Source of the DNA: Arthrobacter sp. ISL-48
Lineage (GTDB): Bacteria; Actinomycetota; Actinomycetes; Actinomycetales; Micrococcaceae
Length of the DNA: 64,000 nt
Assembly: GCF_018613805.1 (NCBI RefSeq)
Contig: NZ_JAGGPL010000008.1
Location: 1-64,000 of the forward strand
Reading direction: 5' to 3'
Position numbers and translations under genes: made by a program. The notes under the pieces are model-generated. The model was not told the origin of the DNA, made no database searches, and saw only the letters and a program-made list of their open reading frames with translations. Below, piece by piece: positions 1 through 8,342 of the stretch; within the stretch, counting starts at the first letter, position 1, and each line of letters opens with the position of its first letter.

Positions 1-28
1 GCTTACGGCCTTCAGGTGCCAAGGTCAC
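1..28 (-). CDS. lipA: lipoyl synthase LipA, first codons only (partial)
   Basis: Only the first nine codons lie inside the window. Read on the minus strand from a GTG at position 28 they give MTLAPEGRK, which matches the usual N-terminus of actinobacterial lipoyl synthase as I recall it. The GTG overlaps the lipB stop codon (GTGA), the tight coupling expected of a lipB-lipA operon. LipA is a radical SAM enzyme that inserts two sulfurs into protein-bound octanoate. The call rests on this short peptide and on the lipB context. Confidence 0.7.
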
Positions 29-693
29 TGGAGTGCTCCTTCGGGGGTGGAAACGAGTGCTTCTTCGTGCTTGCGGAATTCTTCCACGAAGCGGTCAACG
101 ATATCGGCAGGATTGATGGTCCGGCCGGTTTCCAGCGACATGGTGGTGACAGTGGCGTCGGTGATTCCGCACGCGATGATCTGCGCATAGGGGGCGAGAT
201 CATTGCTGCAGTTGATGGCCACACCGTGCATTGTCACGCCGTCCAGGACCCGGATGCCGATCGCGGCGATCTTCCGGTCCGGCCCTTTGTCGTCGGCGAG
301 GACCCAGACGCCGGCCCGGCCTTTCACGGTGACAGCCTTGATCCCGTAATCTGCGATGACGGCGATCATGCTGGCTTCAAGCCGTTCGACGTAGTCGCGG
401 ATTCCTGCACGGTTCTTGAGCTTGAGGATGGGATAAGCGATGAGCTGTCCGGGGCCGTGCCACGTCAACTTGCCGCCGCGATCCACGGGTACAACGGGAG
501 TGCCGTCAAACGGCCGTTCGTGCTCTTCGGTGAGTTTGCCTGCCGTATAGACGGCGGCGTGCTCAAGGAGCAGGACGGTGCTGTTTTGCTCGCCGGCAAC
601 AACTTTGTTGTGGGTCTCGCGCTGTAGGTCCCAGCCCTGCATGTAGTCAACGAAATCCGGGGCAAGACCCAGTTGTGAAAACTCAAGAGTCAT
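25..693 (-). CDS. lipB: octanoyl-[acyl-carrier-protein]:protein N-octanoyltransferase LipB
   Basis: LipB transfers octanoate from acyl carrier protein to the lipoyl domains of 2-oxoacid dehydrogenases and glycine cleavage H protein, the first step of lipoate synthesis in the cytosol. The 222-residue product has the family signature RGGKLTWHGPGQ, the lysine motif RKIAAIGI and the catalytic-cysteine motif IIACGI. The start is the ATG at 693, giving MTLEFSQLGL; the frame is open further upstream, but that extension is arginine-rich and unlike LipB. No Shine-Dalgarno sequence precedes the ATG, and a TAAGCT hexamer just upstream suggests a leaderless mRNA. It overlaps lipA by 4 bases. Its likely substrate, SucB, is encoded at 8.3-10.1 kb. 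Confidence 0.95.
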   Translation of the reverse strand: MTLEFSQLGLAPDFVDYMQGWDLQRETHNKVVAGEQNSTVLLLEHAAVYTAGKLTEEHERPFDGTPVVPVDRGGKLTWHGPGQLIAYPILKLKNRAGIRDYVERLEASMIAVIADYGIKAVTVKGRAGVWVLADDKGPDRKIAAIGIRVLDGVTMHGVAINCSNDLAPYAQIIACGITDATVTTMSLETGRTINPADIVDRFVEEFRKHEEALVSTPEGALQ

Positions 694-700
694 GCGATCC

Positions 701-706
701 AGCTTA
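701..706 (-). promoter_or_regulatory. candidate -10 element of lipB (leaderless)
   Basis: Read on the minus strand the bases are TAAGCT, a TANNNT hexamer that ends 7 bases before the lipB ATG. No ribosome binding site is visible, so transcription may start at the ATG itself. No clear -35 was found. Confidence 0.35.
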
Positions 707-833
707 GACCCCGGCCGGCGCTGGTTCTGATTAAGTGTCCAACCTCTCACCCCCGTCAGCCCGTGCAATCGGGAGCGGAAGCTGCCTGTGGATAACTTCT
801 GCACCGCACTCCGGATTCCGCTAGACATGACTT

Positions 834-2633
834 ATGGATGATTTGGCTGTCCCACAGTTACCTGGCTTTATGGTTGAACGCAGCCTGGGCCGAGGTGGGA
901 GTTCAACCGTCTGGCTCGTCAAGGACGAAGGGACTGGCCGGAACTTTGCCCTGAAATGCCTCCGGGCAGGGCCTGCGCAGGACGGTCACCCTCCGGAGGA
1001 CTCCGGAGAGGACGACTTGCGGCGTGAGATCCGGATTCTCTCCGCCCTGGACCACCCCCACCTCGTCAAGGCGCACGACGTCGTTCGCATCGGCGATGGC
1101 TCCGGCGTCGGGCTGGGCCTGTTGGTGGAGTATGCGTCCGGGGGTTCCCTGGGCGAGTTGGTGGCCAGCCGCGGCACGTTGAGCCTGGGGGAGACGGTCA
1201 CCGTGCTGACCCCCATCTGCCAAGTGCTCGGCTATCTTCACGGCAAGGGTTTCACGCATTCGGATGTCTCTCCGGGGAACGTGCTTTTCACCGGCCACGG
1301 CAAGCCCATGCTCGCCGACGTCGGCATATCCCGGATGGTAGGGGACGAAACGGCCGTGCCCGATCACGGCACAGCCGGGTTCATGGATCCCACGCCCGTG
1401 GACGCGGTGCGGGCCGGACTGCAGCCTGAGCGCGACGTGTACGCGGTGGCGGCGCTAGGCTGGTATTGCCTGACCGGTGAACCGCCCAGGCGGACGGCTG
1501 ACCGGGCGCCCCTGTCCCTCCTGGTGCCCGACGTCCCGGGTGAGCTGGCCGCAGCGTTGGAGGCGGGCCTCGATGAGGACAGGCGGCTCCGGCCTACAGC
1601 GGTCGAACTGGCGACGGCGGTCTACCGGAGCGCGCCGCCTCTCCCGGTTGATCTGGCGGCATCTGTGCACCCCACCGTCATTCCGGAACTGCTGACACGG
1701 CGGCTCCCAGAGCGTTCCGGAGGTGCCCTCCGGGAGGGCCTGGGCGCCTGGAGGCGGAGGATTTCAACCTCCCGATGGTCCGAATTGCTTCATGCACCCC
1801 AAGTGATGCCCTTTCCCGTCGGCGAAAAGCCGCACCCGGCGCCGGATCACGTCGGGCGAACCGGCATGCCCCACGTTCGGGGGAAGCATGCAGGGACGAT
1901 GTCCCGGGTGTCGGGACCAAGGCTAGGTGGCAGGCGTGGAATGGGGACCGCCTGGCTGGCTGCCGGGTCCCGGGTGTCGGGACCAAGGCTAGGTGGCAGG
2001 CGTGGAATGGGGACCGCCTGGCTGGCTGCCGGGGCTGTTGCGGTTGTGGCCGGCGCCGTTTGGGCAGCCGGTGCCTTCGGGTCCTCTGCACCGTGGCCCA
2101 CGGCACCCTGGCCAACAGCACCGTGGCCCGCCGCTTCGCAGGAAGGCCCCGGCGGAACCGGTCCGTCGCCTGCCAGCTCCGGCCGCGATCCTGACGCTGA
2201 TGTGGTGGACGCCCGGATTCCGGACAGTGTCAGCGCCCAGATTGCCTCAATCGATCCAGCCGAAGCCGTGAAGGGCCTGGCTTGGGTCAGGTCCCATGCC
2301 TTCAGCTCAGGCCGGATAGAGCTCCTTGACCAGGTTAATGTCCCTGGCTCGGCGGCTGCTGCGGCAGATGGACGAGTCAAGGCCCGGCTGCAGGAATCCG
2401 GCCACGTCCTGACGGGATTCACCAGCACCCTGTCCAACGTGGAGCTCCAGCCTGGAAGTTCGCACGGCCAGGCGGTTGTGCGCGTAAAATCGTCGTCGTC
2501 GTCCTATCAGGAACAGGATCTATCCGGACACGTTGTGGCTTCGGCACCGCCAGGAGAAGGGCAGGAGCTTCGGCTGGTGCTGGTCCCGGTGGACGGACGA
2601 TGGCGTATTACGGAAATCCTCCCCGGGCCGTGA
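834..2633 (+). CDS. membrane-anchored Ser/Thr protein kinase, atypical catalytic loop
   Basis: The 599-residue protein has an N-terminal kinase domain (about residues 10-270), a basic linker, one membrane helix near residues 394-415 and an extracytoplasmic C-terminal domain of about 180 residues with no family I recognise. The glycine loop LGRGGSSTVWL and the ATP lysine (Lys41) are present. The catalytic loop reads HSDVSPGN (Asp144, Asn149), with Ser in place of the usual Lys, and the DFG motif is DVG (Asp162). Metal-binding and catalytic aspartates are kept, so activity is plausible. A perfect 66-bp tandem duplication lies just before the helix, and three APWPT-like 15-bp repeats (2088-2132) follow it. 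The start ATG at 834 has no ribosome binding site. It faces the SDR gene. Confidence 0.85.
   Translation: MDDLAVPQLPGFMVERSLGRGGSSTVWLVKDEGTGRNFALKCLRAGPAQDGHPPEDSGEDDLRREIRILSALDHPHLVKAHDVVRIGDGSGVGLGLLVEYASGGSLGELVASRGTLSLGETVTVLTPICQVLGYLHGKGFTHSDVSPGNVLFTGHGKPMLADVGISRMVGDETAVPDHGTAGFMDPTPVDAVRAGLQPERDVYAVAALGWYCLTGEPPRRTADRAPLSLLVPDVPGELAAALEAGLDEDRRLRPTAVELATAVYRSAPPLPVDLAASVHPTVIPELLTRRLPERSGGALREGLGAWRRRISTSRWSELLHAPQVMPFPVGEKPHPAPDHVGRTGMPHVRGKHAGTMSRVSGPRLGGRRGMGTAWLAAGSRVSGPRLGGRRGMGTAWLAAGAVAVVAGAVWAAGAFGSSAPWPTAPWPTAPWPAASQEGPGGTGPSPASSGRDPDADVVDARIPDSVSAQIASIDPAEAVKGLAWVRSHAFSSGRIELLDQVNVPGSAAAAADGRVKARLQESGHVLTGFTSTLSNVELQPGSSHGQAVVRVKSSSSSYQEQDLSGHVVASAPPGEGQELRLVLVPVDGRWRITEILPGP
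1901..2032 (+). repeat. perfect 66-bp tandem duplication inside the kinase gene
   Basis: Copy one is 1901-1966 and copy two is 1967-2032; I see no differences between them. The unit is 22 codons, so the reading frame is kept. Each copy encodes an arginine/glycine-rich stretch ending in GTAWLAAG; only the second runs on into the membrane helix. Confidence 0.93.
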
Positions 2634-2649
2634 GGCTGGAACCCCCTGG

Positions 2650-3543
2650 TTAGTCCTTCCCAGCGACCCATGCCGCAGCCTGCGAGAGCGACGGATGCCG
2701 CCACTGGAATCCCGCTTCGGACAACAGCGCGGGCTCCATACGCTGGCTGGGCAACAGCAACTCGTCGGCGAGCTTCCCCATCACCAGTCGCAACGCAGGA
2801 GAGGGAACGCGCAGAACGGCGGGACGGTGCAGGGCAGTTGCCAACGCCGCCATGAGCGAATTGACGTCAGCATCTTCAGGGGCGCAGACGTTCACCGGTC
2901 CCTGCAGGCGGGAGTCGACCAGAAACGAAAAAGCCGCCGAAACGTCCGGGAGGGTGATCCATGGCCAGTATTGCCTGCCGTGGCCGAGCGGGCCGCCCAG
3001 CCCGAGCCGTAGCAGCGGGAGAAGCCTGCCCATCGCACCGCCCGACCGGCTGAGCACGACGCCGGTGCGGGGGGTCACCACACGGACACCCTGGGGTGCG
3101 TCATGCGCCGCGGCCTCCCAATCGACACACAAGCGGGAAAGGACGCCCGATCCGGGGGAGGAGCCTTCCCGAAGCTGCGCGGCGCCAGCATCTCCGTAGT
3201 ATCCGGAGGCCGACTGGCTGAGGAACGTAGACGGAGGATCATCCAGCTTCCTCATAGCGCGGGTCAGGGTCCGCGTGGCGTCAAGCCGGGAACTGAACAG
3301 CTCGTGGATCCGTCGGCGCGTCCAGAGACGGTCCCCGATGCCGGCCCCGGAAAGGTTGATCACGACGTCGGAGCCTTCAAATACCTGTGGGTCCAGCTGG
3401 CCCGCCGTGGGATCCCAGCGGACCTCCCGGGCCGCCGCCGGCGGGCGTCGGACGAGCTCCACCACATCGTGTCCGCCGCGGCGCAAGGCGGCGGATAGGT
3501 CGGTCCCGATCAGCCCTGAGGCGCCCGCAATGACAATTCGCAT
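2650..3543 (-). CDS. TIGR01777-type SDR epimerase (YfcH/SulA family)
   Basis: NAD(P)-binding protein of the extended short-chain dehydrogenase superfamily, 297 residues, the usual length of the TIGR01777 (YfcH-like) family. The N-terminal Rossmann motif is GASGLIG at about residues 7-13. The family pattern INLSGAGIGDRLW and the SASGYYGD segment, which carries the active-site tyrosine region, are present, and the C-terminal DUF1731-like part contains PALRLVMGKLADELL. Its substrate is unknown across the family. I chose the ATG at 3543; an upstream GTG with GGGAGG 9 bases before it would add 8 residues (MPGMVRWT) and cannot be excluded. It is convergent with the kinase gene, ending 16 bases away. 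Confidence 0.88.
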   Translation of the reverse strand: MRIVIAGASGLIGTDLSAALRRGGHDVVELVRRPPAAAREVRWDPTAGQLDPQVFEGSDVVINLSGAGIGDRLWTRRRIHELFSSRLDATRTLTRAMRKLDDPPSTFLSQSASGYYGDAGAAQLREGSSPGSGVLSRLCVDWEAAAHDAPQGVRVVTPRTGVVLSRSGGAMGRLLPLLRLGLGGPLGHGRQYWPWITLPDVSAAFSFLVDSRLQGPVNVCAPEDADVNSLMAALATALHRPAVLRVPSPALRLVMGKLADELLLPSQRMEPALLSEAGFQWRHPSLSQAAAWVAGKD

Positions 3544-3603
3544 GGTCCATCTCACCATGCCCGGCACCAGTCGCAACCTCCCTCAGGCCTTACCGGAGTT
3601 GAC

Positions 3604-3609
3604 TATGAT
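3604..3609 (+). promoter_or_regulatory. candidate -10 element (TATGAT) for the tricorn-type gene
   Basis: TATGAT lies 6 bases before the ATG at 3616, so the start codon is the seventh base after the hexamer. There is no Shine-Dalgarno sequence. This fits a leaderless transcript. Confidence 0.45.
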
Positions 3610-3615
3610 CGAACG

Positions 3616-6600
3616 ATGACCTCTTCGAGCTACCTCCGATTCCCGCATGTCCACGGCGATCTGGTCACCTTCGTGGCCGAGGACGACGTCTGGATCGCTC
3701 CCCTTAGCGGCGGCCGCGCCTGGCGTGTTTCCTCACTCCAGCTCCCCGCCCGCAACCCGCGCTTCACCCTCGACGGCAAGCAGCTGGTCTGGACGGTCGT
3801 CCAGGGGACGGCGCCCGAAGTGGTGGCGGCGGACGTGGACGGCGGGGGATACCGGCAGCTCACGTATTTCGGTCACAGCAGCACCCGGGTCAAAGGCTTC
3901 ACCGCAAGCGGTGCAGTGGTGGTCACGAGCGCGTTCCGCCAGGCCGAGAGCCGGCACACCTACGCCTACAGCGTCCCGGTTGACGGCGGATGGGCCCAGG
4001 AGCTCCCCTTCGGCCCGGTGGAATCCGTGGCCTTCGGGCCCGAAATCGGCGACGAGCGCCCCGTTGTGGTTGGCAGTGTGCTGTCCCGGGAACCTGCCTG
4101 GTGGAAGCGTTATCGCGGTGGCACGGCCGGCAAGCTCTGGATCGACTCCGACGGCAACGGTGAATTTGAGCGTCTAGTTCCCGAGCTGGACGGAAACCTG
4201 GCCGACCCCATGTGGGTGGGCGGACGGATCGCGTTCCTGTCAGACCACGAAGGATACGGCAACCTCTATTCAGTGCTACCAGGCGGCGGCGACCTCCGCC
4301 GGCACACCGACCACGAGGACTTCTACGTCCGGCACGCCGCTACGGACGGCCAGCGGGTCGTCTACGAGTCCGCGGGCGAGCTCTGGGTCCTGCACGACCT
4401 TGCCTCGGACGCGGTCCAGCTGGAGATCTCGCTCGGCTCCGCCTCCCAGTCGCGGCGCCCGGCCCCGCTCAAGGTGTCGAAGCACCTTGGCGCCGTTGTG
4501 CCGGACGCCACTGGGTCCGCCAGCACCGTAGAGGCCCACGGAACCATCCATTGGATCAGGCACAAGGACGGCCCGTCCCGCATCGTGGAGGCCACACCTG
4601 GCGTCCGTGCGCGGCTTCCCCGGCCGCTCGACGGCGGCCGGATCGCCTACATCGCCGACCACGACGGCGTGGAGGCGCTTTACATCAAGCAGATTGCGGC
4701 TCCGGTGTCTGGAGCCGGAGTTCCTGCTGCCCAGACGGCCCCCCGGGTGGAGGCTCAATCCCGGGCTCATTCGGAAGAACCGGACGCATCGGAGGCGCAA
4801 CTGCCCCGACCGGTTCCGGCGGCGGGATCCGCCGTCCGGGCAACTGCCGACGTCGTAATGCCCGTCCCCGAAGACCCGCAGGCCGATGTTGCCCCCGACG
4901 CAGCCGCGTCCCCGGCAGAACTGCCGGGAGCCGCCGCTGCCACCCGCATCGACTTTCCGAAGTCCTCGCGCGCCAGTGCCATGGAGGCGAGCCCGGACGG
5001 CCGTTGGCTTGCCCTGGGCACATCCTTCGGGGACGTCTTTGTCGCGGACACCGCCACTGGCGAGCTGTCCCTGCAGGCCAGCATCGGCGAAGGCACCATC
5101 GCGGAGCTGGCCTGGTCGGCAGACTCCCGGTGGCTGGCCTGGTCCGAGCCTGTCACGTCCTTCGGCTCACGCAGCAGGCTCCGGCTGGCCAATGTCACCG
5201 ACCGGGATGGCGGCGTGGTTGACGTTACGGACGGCCGCTTCTGTGACAAGTCACCGAGCTTCACGCCGGACGGGAAGTTCCTCGCCTTCCTGTCCAACCG
5301 AAGCTTCGATCCGGTCTACGACGGGCACTCGTTCGACCTGTCCTTCCCCAGCCCCATCAAGCCCTACCTGGTCGCACTGGCTGCCGATACGCCGTCCCCG
5401 TTCGGACCGGCAGTTGACCCGGCTGCAGACAGCCTTACGGACGAAAAGGGCGCGCAGGAGACAGCTTCAGCGCTCCGGGTTGATTCGGACGGGCTGGCGC
5501 ACCGCGTCATCGGCGTCCCCGTGCCCCAGGGCAACTACACCTCGCTGAGGTCGACCGACGGTGCGCTTTTGTGGCTGGACTGGGCACTGGCTGGCGTCAC
5601 CGGCGATGGGAAAGCAAGCCAGGACGACAAGGACGCCAGGCCCAGCCTGGTCCGGTTTGACCTGGCACGGCGAAAGCCTTCCACCCTGGTGGAGGCGCTG
5701 GACAGCTACCGGCTCTCGGGCGACGGCAAGAAAGTGGTGCTGATCGACGACAAGCAGGTCAGCGTAGTCCCTTCGGACGCCAAAGCGGATGAAGACTCCG
5801 GGCAGCTGGTCAAGGTGGACCTGGGTCGGATCAGGGTGCTGATGGACCCGCTCAGTGTCTGGGGCCAGGCCTTTGACGAAGCCTGGCGCCTGCAGCGGGA
5901 CTTCTTCTGGGCAGAGGACATGGCCGGCCAGGACTGGGATTCCATCCATAAGCGGTACCGGCCCCTCGTGGACCGCCTGGGTTCGCACGATGACCTCGTG
6001 GACCTGCTGTGGGAGCTCCATGGCGAGCTGGGCACGTCCCACGCCTACGTCAAGCCGGCGGCAGTCACGGAAAACGGCAGCAACGGACAGGGCCGGCTGG
6101 GGGCGGACCTCGTCTTCACTCCGGAGGGTTGGGAGATAACGCGTATCCTCGCCGGCGAATCCTCGGATCCGCTGGCAACGTCCCCGCTGACGCGTCCCGG
6201 CGCCGGAGCCAGGGCCGGCGACATCCTGTTGGCGATTGACGGCGTCGAGCTGTCCGAAACCACCACTCCGGCGATGCAGTTGGTGGGCGCGGCCGGCCGG
6301 GCCGTGGAGCTCACGCTCAGCAACGGGCCTGGCCACGGGGAGGCCGCCGGGGTCCAGCGCCGCATTGCTGTCATCCCGGTCAAGGACGAGGAACGCCTGC
6401 GCTACCAGGACTGGGTGGCGTCCAACCGGCGGACGGTCCGTGAAGCATCAGGCGGAAGCTTCGGGTACCTGCACATACCGGACATGATGGCCAACGGCTG
6501 GGCGCAGCTGCACCGGGACCTGGACACCGAGACGGCCCTCGACGGGCTGATTGTGGACGTCCGGCGGAACCGTGGCGGACACACGTCCCAGCTCGTGGCG

Positions 6601-7095
6601 GAACTGATCGGCCGCAAGGTGACCGGGTGGAGCATGCCGCGCGGGGAACGGCCCCGAACCTACCCCCACCACGCCCCCCGGGGCCCTGTAATCATCCTTG
6701 CCGATGAATTTGCCGGTTCCGACGGTGACATCATCACCCAGGTGTCGAAGCTGCGCGGGATCGGACCAGTCATCGGTACACGCACGTGGGGCGGCGTGGT
6801 GGGCATCGATAACCGGTTCTCGCTCGCCGACGGTACGGGCGTCACACAGCCCAGGTATGCCACGTGGTTCGGCGGCGGCGTGGGCTGGAGCGTCGAAAAC
6901 CACGGAGTGGACCCCGACATAGAGGTCACCTTCCCGCCACATGCTTATGCCGCAGGACGGGATCCGCAGCTGGAGTACGGGATCGGGGCACTCAAGGAAA
7001 TGGTCCAGGAACTTCCCACCGACCGGCCGCCTGTCCGCGAGGGCTACCGTCTCCTCCGCCCCGCTCCGCTTCCGGACCGCAGGAACGACGCCTGA
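3616..7095 (+). CDS. tricorn-like S41 family protease
   Basis: The 1159-residue cytosolic protein has the layout of tricorn protease: an N-terminal beta-propeller region (about residues 10-360 and 440-700), a helical C1 domain, a PDZ domain (about 830-920) and a C-terminal S41 serine-peptidase domain. The nucleophile is Ser1035 in FAGSDGDI; a conserved-looking His lies at residue 809 in GTSHAYV. Tricorn-type enzymes cut peptides released by the proteasome or other proteases into short pieces. An Ala/Pro/Glu-rich insert of about 70 residues (about 365-440) splits the two propeller halves and is probably disordered. The ATG has no ribosome binding site but a -10-like TATGAT directly upstream. 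The gene ends at a strong palindromic terminator. Confidence 0.92.
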   Translation: MTSSSYLRFPHVHGDLVTFVAEDDVWIAPLSGGRAWRVSSLQLPARNPRFTLDGKQLVWTVVQGTAPEVVAADVDGGGYRQLTYFGHSSTRVKGFTASGAVVVTSAFRQAESRHTYAYSVPVDGGWAQELPFGPVESVAFGPEIGDERPVVVGSVLSREPAWWKRYRGGTAGKLWIDSDGNGEFERLVPELDGNLADPMWVGGRIAFLSDHEGYGNLYSVLPGGGDLRRHTDHEDFYVRHAATDGQRVVYESAGELWVLHDLASDAVQLEISLGSASQSRRPAPLKVSKHLGAVVPDATGSASTVEAHGTIHWIRHKDGPSRIVEATPGVRARLPRPLDGGRIAYIADHDGVEALYIKQIAAPVSGAGVPAAQTAPRVEAQSRAHSEEPDASEAQLPRPVPAAGSAVRATADVVMPVPEDPQADVAPDAAASPAELPGAAAATRIDFPKSSRASAMEASPDGRWLALGTSFGDVFVADTATGELSLQASIGEGTIAELAWSADSRWLAWSEPVTSFGSRSRLRLANVTDRDGGVVDVTDGRFCDKSPSFTPDGKFLAFLSNRSFDPVYDGHSFDLSFPSPIKPYLVALAADTPSPFGPAVDPAADSLTDEKGAQETASALRVDSDGLAHRVIGVPVPQGNYTSLRSTDGALLWLDWALAGVTGDGKASQDDKDARPSLVRFDLARRKPSTLVEALDSYRLSGDGKKVVLIDDKQVSVVPSDAKADEDSGQLVKVDLGRIRVLMDPLSVWGQAFDEAWRLQRDFFWAEDMAGQDWDSIHKRYRPLVDRLGSHDDLVDLLWELHGELGTSHAYVKPAAVTENGSNGQGRLGADLVFTPEGWEITRILAGESSDPLATSPLTRPGAGARAGDILLAIDGVELSETTTPAMQLVGAAGRAVELTLSNGPGHGEAAGVQRRIAVIPVKDEERLRYQDWVASNRRTVREASGGSFGYLHIPDMMANGWAQLHRDLDTETALDGLIVDVRRNRGGHTSQLVAELIGRKVTGWSMPRGERPRTYPHHAPRGPVIILADEFAGSDGDIITQVSKLRGIGPVIGTRTWGGVVGIDNRFSLADGTGVTQPRYATWFGGGVGWSVENHGVDPDIEVTFPPHAYAAGRDPQLEYGIGALKEMVQELPTDRPPVREGYRLLRPAPLPDRRNDA

Positions 7096-7105
7096 CCACA
7101 AGGAC

Positions 7106-7154
7106 AGAAGGCCCTGCCCGCTCCCGGATAATCCGGGAGCGGGCAGGGCCTTCT
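7106..7154. terminator. bidirectional hairpin terminator between convergent genes
   Basis: Two perfect 24-base arms (7106-7129 and 7131-7154) are separated by a single base. The stem is very GC-rich with AGAAGG at its ends. It lies between the stops of the tricorn-type gene and the OsmC gene and probably serves both. Confidence 0.85.
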
Positions 7155-7200
7155 CATTTGTCCTGGCGTCAGCAGCGCCTGGGCTGCTGCTGCCCGGGGG

Positions 7201-7629
7201 TCAGGACTCCAGCGTGGCGTCCAGCGTGATGTCGATGCTCGCCAGGGCTCCGGAGACGGGGCAGCCGACCTTGGCCTCTCCGGCAATCTTCTGGAACTCT
7301 TCCTCGGAGATGCCGGGAACCTTCGCTGACATGGTGAGGTGGCTTCCCGTGATGCCGGTGCCGGGCACGAACGTCACATCAGCCTTTGTCCGGACTTCCT
7401 CCGGCGTGTGGCCTGCCTTTGCAAGTTCGTTGCTGAAGGCCATGGAGAAGCATGCTGCGTGAGCCGCCGCGATCAGCTCCTCGGGGCTGGTTTTGCCATT
7501 GGCCGCTTCAGTGCGGGCCTTCCAGGTGACGTCGAACGTGCCAAGGCCCGAGCTGTCCAGGCTGGTAGTTCCGGAACCCTCGGTCAGGTTGCCGTTCCAT
7601 ACTGCGTTTGCTGAACGTGTTGCTGCCAT
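7201..7629 (-). CDS. OsmC/Ohr family peroxiredoxin, OsmC subtype
   Basis: OsmC proteins are cytosolic thiol peroxidases that reduce organic hydroperoxides, usually as homodimers. This 142-residue protein has both redox cysteines in the expected settings, Cys60 in HAACFSMA and Cys123 in VGCPVSGAL. It also has the N-terminal pattern ending in GKTSPEELIAAAHAAC typical of the OsmC rather than the Ohr branch. The start is the ATG at 7629, with GAGGAG five bases before it; a GTG two codons earlier would overlap that ribosome binding site. It is transcribed alone and shares a terminator with the convergent protease gene. I saw no OhrR-type regulator nearby. Confidence 0.93.
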   Translation of the reverse strand: MAATRSANAVWNGNLTEGSGTTSLDSSGLGTFDVTWKARTEAANGKTSPEELIAAAHAACFSMAFSNELAKAGHTPEEVRTKADVTFVPGTGITGSHLTMSAKVPGISEEEFQKIAGEAKVGCPVSGALASIDITLDATLES

Positions 7630-7769
7630 GTTCACTCCTCAAAGTTAGATTCGAACCGGGGCCGGCTCCTGCCTGGGCTCCGCCGCTTCCCATCCTAGGG
7701 ACTCCGTGGCACCCATGCACGGACTGTCCGCTCTCAGTGGATTGTGACCATGGAAGGTGCTTTAACCAT

Positions 7770-7805
7770 GACGGCGCCACTCCCGGACAGGGGAGCGGCG
7801 CCGTC
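7770..7805 (-). terminator. hairpin after the small membrane protein gene
   Basis: Arms 7770-7784 and 7791-7805 pair over 15 bases with one A-C mismatch and a 6-base loop. It follows the stop of the minus-strand gene at 7829. The downstream T-content is poor, so it may act weakly or as an mRNA end stabiliser. Confidence 0.55.
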
Positions 7806-7828
7806 GCGCTGTTTGGCGCTGGGGGCAA

Positions 7829-8182
7829 TCAGTTCCAGAGCGTCGCAATCGCCACGTTGAGGAGGGCGAGACCCCCCACGCTGTGGGCAAGACCCGTGCT
7901 GATGTCCTCGTTCTTCTTGTATTTGCGCGCTCCGATCACAGCGAGGACGGCGACGGCGATGCCGACGGCGAGCTTGATGCCGAGCTTGACATAGTTGGGG
8001 TCACTGTCCGGCAGCAGGGGCAGCACGCCCATCATAGCGACGCCGGTAATCAGCTGGAGGAACGCACCGTCGCGCTGGCGCGGGTGGACTGTGGGCTTCT
8101 TCATGTTGCCGATCCAGATGCCGACGATCATGGCGGCGCCGACAATGTGCAGGAACAGCAGGATGTCAAAGAGGATTTTCAT
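7829..8182 (-). CDS. small conserved membrane protein, four predicted helices
   Basis: The protein has 117 residues and about four membrane helices: residues 3-25 (LLFLHIVGAAMIVGIWIG), 43-58, 66-85 and 98-115. The loop between helices 1 and 2 is basic (KKPTVHPRQRDG), which would place it inside the cell. It resembles unnamed actinobacterial membrane proteins ending in ATLWN; I do not recognise a function. It has no close operon partner. A TTCTAC-N5-GTAGCA element 23 bases upstream of the ATG resembles the three operators between blaI and cydA in this window, so it may belong to the same regulon (inference). The ribosome binding site is weak. Confidence 0.8.
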   Translation of the reverse strand: MKILFDILLFLHIVGAAMIVGIWIGNMKKPTVHPRQRDGAFLQLITGVAMMGVLPLLPDSDPNYVKLGIKLAVGIAVAVLAVIGARKYKKNEDISTGLAHSVGGLALLNVAIATLWN

Positions 8183-8204
8183 GCTTCAAGCTTAGCCAGA
8201 AGGT

Positions 8205-8221
8205 TCTACGTCCTGTAGCAA
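8205..8221. promoter_or_regulatory. BlaI-type operator-like palindrome
   Basis: The sequence is TTCTAC, five bases, then GTAGCA. The left half is identical, and the right half differs in one base, from the TTCTAC-N5-GTAGAA sites upstream of cydA at 26.0-26.2 kb. It lies directly upstream of the small membrane protein gene, where a repressor could block transcription. Confidence 0.5.
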
Positions 8222-8242
8222 AACCACGGCTCAAACCGGTCC

Positions 8243-8288
8243 AAAAAAACGGGGCAGGCTCCGGTGGATTCCCACCAGAGCCTGCCCC
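8243..8288 (-). terminator. Rho-independent terminator
   Basis: A stem of about 17 base pairs (8251-8267 with 8271-8288, one G-T type mismatch) is followed on the minus strand by seven T residues (8243-8249). It ends the sucB transcript, whose stop codon lies 55 bases upstream. Confidence 0.88.
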
Positions 8289-8342
8289 GCCGTCGTTCGT
8301 GGAGTGCCGCCGTTTCCGGCCGCACCCAGCTGAAGATCCGGG

